Assembly (NCBI RefSeq): GCF_032362555.1
Contig: NC_083524.1
Span: forward strand, 6,806,001 to 6,870,000
Source: Amyelois transitella
Taxonomy: Eukaryota > Arthropoda > Insecta > Lepidoptera > Pyralidae
Length of the DNA stretch: 64,000 nucleotides
Reading direction: 5' to 3'
Shown: piece after piece, positions 24,803 to 34,417 of the stretch
Position numbering within the stretch: position 1 is the stretch's first letter
How the letters are laid out: every line of letters starts with the position of its first letter
Program-made: the position numbers and the translations under genes
The notes under the pieces: model-generated
The model's input: the letters and a program-made list of their open reading frames with translations, nothing else
What the model was told of the DNA's origin: nothing
Database searches by the model: none

Positions 24803-26415
24803 AATCCCAGTAAAGTCGAAACATCAATTTGGCACTATACACAAGATCACAATAACAAACGATTTTTAGGATACACACCACATTAATTACACAAATTATT
24901 GTAACTATGCAAAGAGAAGAAATTTATTTATTTTATAAGAAACAACACAATACGAAAATTATCCCAGAGAAGTTCAGTTTGGAATTTGACAAGCCTGACA
25001 GAACAAACATGACAGATAAGAACCATAAACTAGATTCCAGATTGAAAGAGGATGACAACAACGGTAATTTTCAGAGACAAAACCGCCTGATAAAATTTTT
25101 GAAAAACCGTTTTATGTACCTATATAAATTCTCAAAAACCGTTTTATGTATACAATATTAAACGATAAGTAACAATTGAAATAATATTTTTTACATGTTA
25201 TAATAATACTAAACAATAGAAATATGAAATATTTTCACCTATTTGATACATTTGATGTTGTTATTGTGTGTATGTGTAGTTCCTGTTTAACGTTAATTGA
25301 AACTGAAATATTAAGAACATTTTTACCTTAAATTTAAGGAATATTAATCATACTCAGTGTTATTGTATATGTACAGTGTACACACATTATTTAATCTAAT
25401 TATTATTATCAAACAAAAACATGTAGGGCGGGAACACACGCAGGCGGCTGCTTATAAATAAATTCAAACAACAAGCCGATAAGGCGGAAAACTAGCACGA
25501 GTTTTTTAAAATAGCGAGTAGTTTATTTTACATCTGTCGTATTTTATAAGTTTTTTATTTTAACAATTCATGTTTTACAATGTCCTTAAATATGAAAAGC
25601 GATATACCAAACAAACTGTTTAAAATCACGTGTTCTATTTCTGTAAGCTTAATCCAAAGGTGCAATCCTTGCATACTTCTTTCGCTTCAGCCAGATTCAC
25701 AAGGAACTTTTCTCGTCGGTTTAGGTATGGTCTTATAGGTACTCCTTACTTGATCATCGATTCGAGTCGAAGTCCCTGATTTGGTAGAGGTGTGTTTATC
25801 TAAGCCTTCCTTAAAAAATCCTTCTTTAAAAAATCAGGGAATAGGTTTTGACGTTAATTTGTCAAAAAATTCTAGGCATGTTGATTCACTGGAAGAAAAA
25901 AGATCTCTGCTCTGATTCGATTTGAATCAAACATATAAAAATCAATTCTCGATTAATATAATTGATATGACGTTTGATATGAGCGTCATATACGGACATA
26001 TTTTGTAACAGCATCAGATAATAATATTTCTTTTTATAAATATTTCCCATTCAAAATGTAATAACTGGACTAGAATAAAATAAAAGGACTACACACGACG
26101 ATAATACTTACATTATAAAATGCAAATTTGAATTATTTTCAAAAGATTACAAAATAATGAAAATAGTATGTACCCATACCTACTGACATTCGACTGCATT
26201 CATAAACATTTATTTTATGCGTGTAAATTATCAATGCGTACAGCCCGTTCTACAGCATAATATAAAATAAACTAAAATATTGAAGCCAATTTAGGAATTT
26301 TGTTGCTAGTTTTTGAATTGAATTGAATCAGTCTGATTCAAGGGGTTCATGCATCGATTCAAGTAAAATATCGATTTTTAGATTAATCGATTTAAGATTG
26401 ACATTCCTACAAAAT
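24803..26415. other. Intergenic region between the SLAIN-like gene and RpL28
   Basis: Divergent intergenic DNA that should hold both promoters. A decayed LINE-B-like stretch lies near 25663-25800 (GCATACTTCTTTCGCTTCAG). The open frame at 24907-25161 has no recognisable domain. Confidence 0.4.
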
Positions 26416-26481
26416 CTTTTTGTCTACGGACACGTTGTGAGCACGTTCTGTGATTGTAGTTTTATTGAGAAAACTGCAAAA
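26416..26481 (+). promoter_or_regulatory. RpL28: 5'TOP-like start and 5' UTR of RpL28
   Basis: CTTTTTGTC begins at 26416, 66 bases before the ATG. A C followed by a pyrimidine run at the transcription start is typical of animal ribosomal protein genes and confers growth-linked (TOR-dependent) translation. The start position is inferred. Confidence 0.45.
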
Positions 26482-26901
26482 ATGTCGTCCCATCTTAACT
26501 GGATGATAATTCGTAACAACAACGCCTTCTTGGTGAAGAAGCGCAACATCAAAAAGCCATTCAGTAAGGAGCCCAACAATGTGACTAACCTCAACTCCTA
26601 CAGATACAACGGCTTGATTCACAAGAAAGCAATCAGCGTGGTCGAGAACCCTGACAAAAAAGGTTTTACAGTGGTTTACAAGAAAGCCAAAGCCACAAAT
26701 AAGCCTGTGAAGAACTCTGTACGCCGTTCCTTCAAAGCCGGCGCCAGGAGGTCACTTTTCAAAGTAAAGCGGCTGCTTCAGGCCAATCACTACCGCACAG
26801 ACTTGACGAAGGCTACACTCCGCCGCGCTTCTGCCATCCTGAGATCCCAGAGGCCGATCAAGGCGAAAAAACCTAAAGCAGCAGCGGCCAAGACAGAATA
26901 A
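26482..26901 (+). CDS. RpL28: 60S ribosomal protein L28 (eL28)
   Basis: 139 aa in one uninterrupted exon, the usual eL28 length in insects. It begins [20 protein letters not shown], then [14 protein letters not shown] and [10 protein letters not shown], and ends in a Lys/Ala-rich tail ([13 protein letters not shown]), all typical of eL28, a eukaryote-specific protein of the large ribosomal subunit. The ATG at 26482 is chosen over the in-frame ATG at 26323 because it gives the family N-terminus and follows AAAA. An AATAAA signal lies at 26931. No intron interrupts the frame. With a TOP-like start and no poly(A) tract or flanking repeat, it looks like the working gene and not a retrocopy, though that is an inference. 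Confidence 0.95.
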   Translation: MSSHLNWMIIRNNNAFLVKKRNIKKPFSKEPNNVTNLNSYRYNGLIHKKAISVVENPDKKGFTVVYKKAKATNKPVKNSVRRSFKAGARRSLFKVKRLLQANHYRTDLTKATLRRASAILRSQRPIKAKKPKAAAAKTE

Positions 26902-26930
26902 GTTTTGTATGTAAGATTGCAATAAAAAAT

Positions 26931-26936
26931 GTAAAA
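26931..26936 (+). terminator. RpL28: RpL28 polyadenylation signal
   Basis: AATAAA, 30 bases after the stop codon. Confidence 0.7.
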
Positions 26937-27054
26937 ACCAGTTCCTCTTTTATTCATATCTTGTTTTGATATTCGAATCGTTGCATGTCGTGATATTTCT
27001 TCATTTGTGAAAAATTTAAGAACCAAGATAGTAGGGATCTGCACTGGTTTAATT

Positions 27055-27278
27055 CAGGGCTTCTCTGGCGCAGTGGTAGTGTGCTTTTCTGTGACACCTT
27101 AGGTCACACGTTTGAATCCCAGCCAAGGCCTGATGAGAAATGAACTTGATCCAATTGACCTTATCATTAAAATCATCATATAATCTATGTACATATTCAT
27201 TTTATAATATAGTATTGTTAAGTTAGTATTTTATAACTCGAGTAGTTTACTTGGAGGCTAACTCAATCGGTGTAGTTT
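27055..27278 (+). repeat. tRNA-derived SINE (SINE-S)
   Basis: A box TGGCGCAGTGGTAGTGTGC, B box-like GTTTGAATCCCAGCC, body CCTGATGAGAAATGAACTTG, end GAGGCTAACTCAATCGGTG. It lies just downstream of RpL28. Confidence 0.8.
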
Positions 27279-27620
27279 TATATTTACCAGCCCACATCTA
27301 ATTCATAGAATGCACCTCACATGAGAAATGTCAAATGAAGTAAATGTCTAGTCATGTGAAGTGTGAAATAAAAAAACCAAAATCCATTTACATTTTATTA
27401 GATCAAACAAACCACGATTTAGGTCATCACATAAGACCAGAATATAAACAAAATATACACTGCACTGGTCATAAATAAATGATGACTACAATAACCTTCT
27501 ACATGATTTAACATGGACATAAAAAATATGATTAAGTGTATCGCAGTTGAATTTAATTTTATAGGACTGTGTGCATCAGCAATGAAATGATATGACCAAA
27601 ACTGGTAATGGTTGTATAAC

Positions 27621-27907
27621 TAGTAGAAACCATTATAACATAACATGGTCATTGGAAAAAAATATTCTTATTTGGTTTGAATTCACTTGAATGCACAAAA
27701 AAAAATAAAAGGTAATACCTTGCTATGGACTTCTTGCTATCTTTTCATGTCCAATATTTGTAAGTAGTAGAAACCATTATAACATAACATGGTCATTGGA
27801 AAAAAATATTCTTATTTGGTTTGAATTCACTTGAATGCACAAAAAAAATAAAAGGTAATACCTTGCTATGGACTTCTTGCTATCTTTTCATGTCCAATAT
27901 TTGTAAG
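27621..27907 (+). repeat. Near-perfect tandem duplication, 144-bp unit
   Basis: TAGTAGAAACCATTATAACA starts at 27621 and again at 27765. The two units differ by one A in a poly(A) run. Both end with CCAATATTTGTAAG. Confidence 0.95.
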
Positions 27908-27909
27908 TC

Positions 27910-29440
27910 ATCAGGCAATTGTGGACAAAGTGCTTATACCAAAGTGTAAACATTCAGTTACAATTATTTACAATAGATATCACAAAATTTTATTTCTATA
28001 AATACTTATATTTTTTCAAGCAAAATAATCCTTATGAATTCAAGCAGATCATGAAATATTCTTTTTTTCGATGATATTTGATTTCACACAAAATATTTAT
28101 AAATAGTTTACATAATTTTTACCATTATAACCACAGAATAATTAACAGTACTAGCATAATGAGTTATGTTTAGTACTATTAATAAGGTCTATACAAACAT
28201 TTCACAATTAGATCAATATTTTTACGTTGTGCACTTTTATATTGGCAGGAAATATATTATTTTCTTATATAAAAAATTGTGAACTGTGTCATTATAACTA
28301 TAGGATTATTTGCCATTTTATGTCTCAACATCTAACTATATTTCTACAGATCTACGTACATATAGTGTTTGTATCTAACTATACTAATATTATTTTATTA
28401 GGGTGTAAAAGCAATTATCCAATGAGGGTTTATTTGTGCCTACCAAAAGCCTCAGGTACGAAATATATTTGCATCGATGTATTACAAATAATTGGATGGG
28501 AAAATGCACATATAAATAAAAATATCACTTCTTCATCCCTCACGGGATAAATAGATCCAACAGTTTCGAAAATACTGAAAGGCTATGTTTAACGAAATGG
28601 GAAAAACAACTTTTTGAAAAACTTAAGATTATTTTCAATAAACCAATTCATTTACCAGTGGAAGTAGAGCTGTGGGTTGCCACCTTTGGGAAAAAAAATA
28701 TCTCCTCCGAAACCTCTGGTTGCTTATATCAACTAATCAGTTATCAGGTACAGGTAGTTGATATAAGCAACCGGAGGTAATTCCACAGATGACATTTCAC
28801 ATAAATAACAAGAAAGTTCTCTTATTAGTATTTTGTAATACATCAATGTTAGACAAGAAAATAAAAGGCACAAACATGTTAAACCTATCTTACAAAGGCA
28901 CAATGTACAAAACTTCATAATTACCATAGTTATTTTTTTACCAAAATGAAAAAATACATTAAAGAATTTCACAAGTGATTAACAGATCGATAAGAAATTC
29001 ATAAATTACAATCAGGTGTAAAAAATTTACTACACTAATCCAATCTAACATTGAATAACTTGGGACAAAATATATACTCCACAAATATTTACAACAAAGC
29101 TCATATTATTTTATTGATGCGTACATTTTATTGTTACACTGTACTAATAGGTATATATGGCATCCAGTTTGATAAAACCTGTATATTTTAGTTTTAGTAA
29201 CATCATTTTAGTTACTACCGATTCTCTCAGGAATCAAAAAGGGTTTTTAAAAATTTGGGACAGTAGATGGCAGCACTATAAAGTTAGTACGGCACAAATT
29301 TTCAAAACATCACTCAACATTTTTTATAGGTAGGGGTAATGGGCTGAATAGAAAAACATTTTTATATCAATCCGATGCCACATACAAAAGAACAGTGAAA
29401 CATTCAATTTATATATTTTACAAATTCTTTTAAATTTCCA
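27910..29440. other. Intergenic AT-rich DNA
   Basis: No gene was recognised. It contains one decayed SINE-A fragment (28520-28593) and a short inverted repeat near 28719-28773 (GGTTGCTTATATCAACTA and TAGTTGATATAAGCAACC). Confidence 0.45.
28520..28593 (-). repeat. SINE-A 3' fragment, decayed
   Basis: CATCCCTCACGGGATAAATAG, CCAACAGTTTCGAAAATACTG and AAGGCTATGTTTAACG follow SINE-A in reverse. Confidence 0.45.
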
Positions 29441-29444
29441 TTTA

Positions 29445-31491
29445 TAGTAGAACCGCCTAAATGAGTCCTCGCCCGCGGAGTACAGGGGCGCGGGGGTATG
29501 ACGACGAAGGGGAACGAAAGAGGTGCGGGCGGCGGTCGAGCGTAGCGTGTAATACAAGGGGCGAAATGTTACTGGACATTTCTTGAGATATGTGACGTCA
29601 TAGTGGTTAGCGGCAAACAGGTGAAGATTTTTATTAAAAAAATAATAATGGCTATACAAAATTTGAATGAAACAACTGTAAACTATACAACGTGTTCCTT
29701 TTGTTATCCCATAACTCCATGGTATCAACGAGACCACGTACATGAATTAAATAGCATAAGCATTTTTCGATTATTGTTATTTTCAAATTTTTATTTTTCA
29801 TACAAAACAATTCGATAAAAATGTGATTTTATGATATATAGGTATGATATGTAGGTAAAAAAAAGGTAATAAAGTTATGTATGTAATATTTATTTATGCA
29901 AAATTTATCAAAATTATAAATCAATCACTTATGTCCATAATATCACTATCACTGGAACTTGATTCTTCACTTTCACAACAGCCATCATCAGAATCATCAG
30001 AATCGTCTTGCACATTAATAATAAAATCAACAACTTCATCTAGGACTCCATCATGTTTGCAATATTCGTCTTCGATTTTAATCACGTGTTTAACACAATT
30101 CTCCCATTTCTCTTTGGGATATTCAGCAAATAATCTCTCTAATATTTCTTTTTTCTGGTCCAAATTAGAGTCGATACTTTTTTGTGCTAATTGTCCTTTG
30201 ATATCACCCCAGACCAACTCAATTGGGTTCAGGTCTGGGTGATATGGAGGCAAACGCAATACTTCGTGTCCGTTTCTTTTCAATACCTCGTCAATTTTGT
30301 AAATATCTTCTGTGAAATTACTTTTAATTAATTTATATAAGTCATCCTTTCTAAGTTTTTCATCAAAAGGCACGTTATGTCGTCGTAGCCATTCTTGCAT
30401 AGTTGGCTTGGTAGAAGCCATAGTTGGCTTTTTCTCTTCTCGAACCGAATGATAAGCTGCGTTGTCCATTACTATGACAGAATTTTGCGGTATATTAGGC
30501 ATGAGCTTTTCATTTATCCATTTACTGAAATTTGCGAAATTCATAGAATCGTGATAATCACCTGTTTTACATTTGGATTTGAATATCACAAGGGCTCCGT
30601 CTACAAATCCAATTTGACCTCCACAATGTACGATGATCAAACGGTCCCCTTTACCAATATGAGATAGAACGCCAAGTTCATCCTTTGATTGCCAACATTT
30701 TGAAACGTTATGAGACGCGTTTACATAAGTTTCGTCAAGGTATAAAATATGTCTTCCTTCTCTACGATATTTTTTAATAGTATTTAGGTATTTCCACCTC
30801 CACGATGTGATATTTGGCTGTTCGATAAGGAGTTTCCTTTTAGATCCGCATTTCTTAAATTTAAAACCTAGATCATGTAATAATAGCCTTAAATATTCCC
30901 TGCCGCAGTGTAATATATTCTCTTCTCTAAGTACAGCGTTCAAAGTTTTCAGAGTAGGTATTTTTTTGAAAATTGTGTAAAACTGAGTGACTTTTCTTCT
31001 TACCACTCCTTTTGTGAAATCGTCTATTTCCACTCTTTTTCTACGAACCTGTTTTGGTTTTCTCGGTGATTTAAATCTCTCGTTGTCATTTAATGCTTTC
31101 CCTTGTTGTACAATTCTAGATACAGTCTTTTCTGATAGTCCAGTAACTTCTGCTACAGTTTTATTTAAAGGTATATCTTGTTTATATTCATCAGAATTTG
31201 GGTCGAGTTTCTTTTTTCTAAAATATTCATATACGTTAAACGCCATTTGTTTGCACTGACTATTAATTCTATGTCCGAAAATATTTCGACTCATCTTGAG
31301 AATGTAATCTCATGTATAATTTTCACAAGGCGTCCGCAACTGTCAACACGTGTGATCGCTAACCGCGTAGCGAGCGAACTGAGTTTTTACAAGAATGCGC
31401 CCGCCGCCCGCACCTCTCTCGGTCCCCTTCGTCGTCATACCCCCGCGCCCCTGTACTCCGCGGGCGAGGACTCATTTAGGCGGTTCTACTA
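29445..31491 (-). mobile_element. Complete Tc1/mariner-superfamily transposon
   Basis: 2047 bp. Terminal inverted repeats of 91 bp (29445-29535 and 31401-31491) start TAGTAGAACCGCCTAAATGA and differ at only two positions. Both ends are flanked by TA (29443-29444, 31492-31493), the target duplication expected for this superfamily. The repeats are strikingly GC-rich against AT-rich surroundings. It carries one intact transposase. All features suggest a recent insertion. Confidence 0.95.
29921..31294 (-). CDS. Tc1/mariner-type DDE transposase, long D-E spacing
   Basis: 457 aa, intact. An N-terminal helix-turn-helix lies around residues 41-66 (LNKTVAEVTGLSEKTVSRIV) and a basic NLS-like stretch around 78-90 (RKPKQVRRKR). 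The catalytic core is D187 (ILYLDETYVN), D277 (VIVMDNAAYHS) and E359 (PPYHPDLNPIELVW). There are 81 residues between the second D and the E, where classical Tc1 has 34, so an insert of about 45 residues sits there. This is the DDE_3-type arrangement common in arthropods and is close to the DD82E class I recall as Sailor. The C-terminus is an Asp/Ser/Glu-rich acidic tail (430-457). It cuts and pastes its own element by binding the inverted repeats. Confidence 0.93.
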   Translation of the reverse strand: MSRNIFGHRINSQCKQMAFNVYEYFRKKKLDPNSDEYKQDIPLNKTVAEVTGLSEKTVSRIVQQGKALNDNERFKSPRKPKQVRRKRVEIDDFTKGVVRRKVTQFYTIFKKIPTLKTLNAVLREENILHCGREYLRLLLHDLGFKFKKCGSKRKLLIEQPNITSWRWKYLNTIKKYRREGRHILYLDETYVNASHNVSKCWQSKDELGVLSHIGKGDRLIIVHCGGQIGFVDGALVIFKSKCKTGDYHDSMNFANFSKWINEKLMPNIPQNSVIVMDNAAYHSVREEKKPTMASTKPTMQEWLRRHNVPFDEKLRKDDLYKLIKSNFTEDIYKIDEVLKRNGHEVLRLPPYHPDLNPIELVWGDIKGQLAQKSIDSNLDQKKEILERLFAEYPKEKWENCVKHVIKIEDEYCKHDGVLDEVVDFIINVQDDSDDSDDGCCESEESSSSDSDIMDISD

Positions 31492-31493
31492 TA

Positions 31494-32460
31494 GCTATCT
31501 AGACACATAACCTATTATAGGCACACATTTATTTTTTCTAATTACACATATAATTTTGCTTTTGACAAAGTGAAAGGCTAGATAGGGTGAACTTATTGTC
31601 AGGGTATAAATTGTAAATAATACTGGAACTTTATTTTAGGTTGGGACGAATTAAACTTAAACTAAAAATGTTCTAAAAACTCGCGATGATGAATTTTTAT
31701 TTAAAGATCCTGTTTGCCTTTCTTAAGCTTACCACAAAGACAGTATTGGTTTTATATTTAAATCGTTAGAAATTTATATAGTAAAAGAAATACATATAGA
31801 AAAAAAAAACCTAATTCATTGTCAGGAAACTTTTTAAATTTAATAAAATCTTGAAAATCGAGAGATGGCCTCTATATTAACCCTGCATTAATTTACATTT
31901 AATATTATCATGGCTAACCAATTAATACTGATATTGCATACATTTGAAAAAATGTAATGCAGTTCCAAACGACAAAGAAAACATGAAATGTGAAAAAGTA
32001 ATTTACATATTTTCGTTGATTATTCAGAAGTAAAATATGTCCTAAGTTTTTGCAAAATATATTTAATATTCGGGCGACTAAAAGTACTTAGTGATTACTT
32101 CTATTAATTATTCATTTCCTTTGCAATTCCATAATTTTATATGTGATATGACTGAGCAGATGACACTTATTCGATTTTATTAAACTACAAAATAAGAAAA
32201 AACATTTTTACTAATTGCCATAATAATAAAGGCGGTATCAAGCCGATTTAAATTTGAACTGAAAATAGTCTTGACAAAAATGTGCGTCTCATTAAGTATG
32301 CGAAGGTCATTTTCTAAGAGCTACAAACATTTACATAATATGTCGTAAAATATAAAAAATAGTGCATTAAAATTAATTAAAACACATAAAATGACTAGTA
32401 TAAACATTACGCGTCGCAGACGAAAAGACAAATTACAATTTCTTAAAAATTCAATACATT
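31494..32460. other. Intergenic AT-rich DNA, nothing recognised
   Basis: No long frame and no named repeat family. Confidence 0.4.
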
Positions 32461-32462
32461 AA

Positions 32463-32637
32463 TTTAGTCACGTCTACATTTCTTCGCGGGGTAGACAAAG
32501 CCTTCTTGAAAAGACTGAGAGGCCACGTTCAGCGGTATGGCTGAATGGTGGAATTAAGAAAAAGAATCTCAAGTTTATAAGCTTATTCCTGAGTCGCCGT
32601 TTACGACATCCGTGGAAAAGTAATGGAGTGGTCCACA
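32463..32637 (-). repeat. SINE-A, internally deleted
   Basis: TTAGTCACGTCTACATTTC to GAGTGGTCCACACG. The TGACAGGTTGCTAGCCCATC block is missing. Confidence 0.75.
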
Positions 32638-32873
32638 CGAAAAAAAAGGTAAAGGTCCTACTATCATATTTTAATTTTACTTATATACTTTTGATTTCTG
32701 TCAAATTCATCGCATTCCTTGTCTTGCATATTTGTCTGAGGCCCTTGTTATGAATAATTAGGATAGCATCAATTTTCTAAAGCCAGACGAGTATAAAAAA
32801 ATCTTTGGTTTCAAATCTTATCACTGAGACGTAAGGTTCAATTTTAATTGTGAAAAAATGCGTGCAATAAATT

Positions 32874-32925
32874 TAACCGACTTCAAAAAAGGGGGAGGTT
32901 CTCAATTCGACAGTATTTAATCCTT
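32874..32925 (+). repeat. Lepidopteran repeat K fragment
   Basis: TTTAACCGACTTCAAAAAAG and GGGGAGGTTCTCAATTCG. Similar fragments are at about 45974-46010 and 49015-49045. Confidence 0.5.
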
Positions 32926-33304
32926 TTCGTCTGCATCTTAAAATAATTTGTACACGTTTTGAGATATCGTTAAATTAACAATGGTTACACTTAATAGAGA
33001 GACGCATCTACACGTAACGTAACTAAACCTAAAAATGCAATTTCTGTTTTACATAGGTACGAGGTAATTCATTTACCCATATTCAATTTGGGATTGTTCT
33101 TGATAACTTATTTCAAAGATCTTTACTGAATAATATTAAATTTGTGTGAATTAGGAAATCATATGTATAGAATTACGAATAATATAAGACTCTATAAGTG
33201 GTATGTACTTTAGCGAAAAATTTATGGAAGTTACACCATAACTTTTTCATGTCAAATTAAATTTTATTTATTTCAGGTTACAAGACCCATTTTTGTTATT
33301 TTCT

Positions 33305-33400
33305 TTTTATTAATATAAACTTTATTGCACCTGAAATAATGTACAATAGGTGGACTCAATGCCATATTGGCATTCTCTACCAGTCGAACTCTAGACCAAA
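33305..33400 (-). mobile_element. LINE 3' end fragment (possible)
   Basis: TTTATTGCACCTGAAATAATG and TACAATAGGTGGACTCAATG have the form of lepidopteran LINE 3' ends with a poly(T) side on the left. No coding part. Confidence 0.35.
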
Positions 33401-33404
33401 CTAA

Positions 33405-34410
33405 GACTGAATTTCAGAATTTCTGATATTCATTTAACAATATTACAACGCATAATTACGACACATCATTCCAATAGTTTCAATTACAATATGGCATTTC
33501 TATAGTCTTATATTATTACGATGTCTATGGAGATAGGAGACACTGAGACTGCCGCTTCTAAGTACATATCTATTCTGTTTAACAAACAATCCAAAAATGA
33601 GTAAATGAATCAAATCCAATGTGCTTATAACCAAGTTTGAATTGTTTAATCCCGTTAAAAACTTCGTTCACGACCAATCGTTGGATGCGTACAACACAAC
33701 CCACAAGCACCAAACTAAATGTGCGCTTAGTTCCGTAAATATGAGGGTTTCAGAAAAATAAACGTTATCGGATAACCCTCGCGTTACGTTTTGTTTATGG
33801 ACAAGGAAATGAAAAGTAATTTTTCGATAAAAAATATCGACAAAAAATATTTTAGTTTAAATTAAATATATTGCATTACAAAATTAAAAGGATTCAAACT
33901 CTTCCTGTACACGTGTACAGAGAATGAGATTTCCTTTTACAATAAAAGTATTGATTGTACAACCAAAACTAATAGACATTTCAATATCATGAAAGCGGTC
34001 TGGATTAAAATCGATTTTTCATTAAGAATTAAACGCGAGGCGTCATTGACCTAGTAGCCATCGCAAAGTAATCATTATTTGCCTTGAAGTGGAGTGCAAA
34101 CAACATAAATATTGGTCAAGTTTTGTTGAATCTTTGTACATTTTTGAACTAAATACTTTTATAATTTGCAGAATCATTCAAATTGATAAAATTTATCTTG
34201 TAATTAAATTATATAATATTACATACGCAGGGAGCCTAAATATAAGCATAATATGTCCCTTTAAACCAACTTTTAAGTAGATAAATTTTGTTATACAAAA
34301 CAAAAAAAAAATTGCTTTTACAGTATAGACACATAAAAACGTTTTAAAGCGTCAATTTTAACAACACCTTTCATATCCCAGTCCATAAATACCGAAATAC
34401 AAAACGAAAA
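33405..34410. other. Intergenic DNA downstream of ktub, nothing recognised
   Basis: Likely includes the ktub 3' UTR. The frame at 34089-34280 has no motif. Confidence 0.35.
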
Positions 34411-34417
34411 ACCCAAT

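Noticed and set aside
24907-25161. 84-codon frame upstream of the SLAIN-like start
   Set aside because: AT-rich composition, no motif, no splice or promoter support.
28719-28773. Inverted repeat as a CRISPR or tRNA-like structure
   Set aside because: Single short hairpin in AT-rich intergenic DNA. No array, and CRISPR is not expected in an animal genome.
29324-29743. 139-codon minus frame and its 110-codon partner at 31178-31510, which share a peptide
   Set aside because: The shared peptide is simply the transposon's terminal inverted repeat read in frame.
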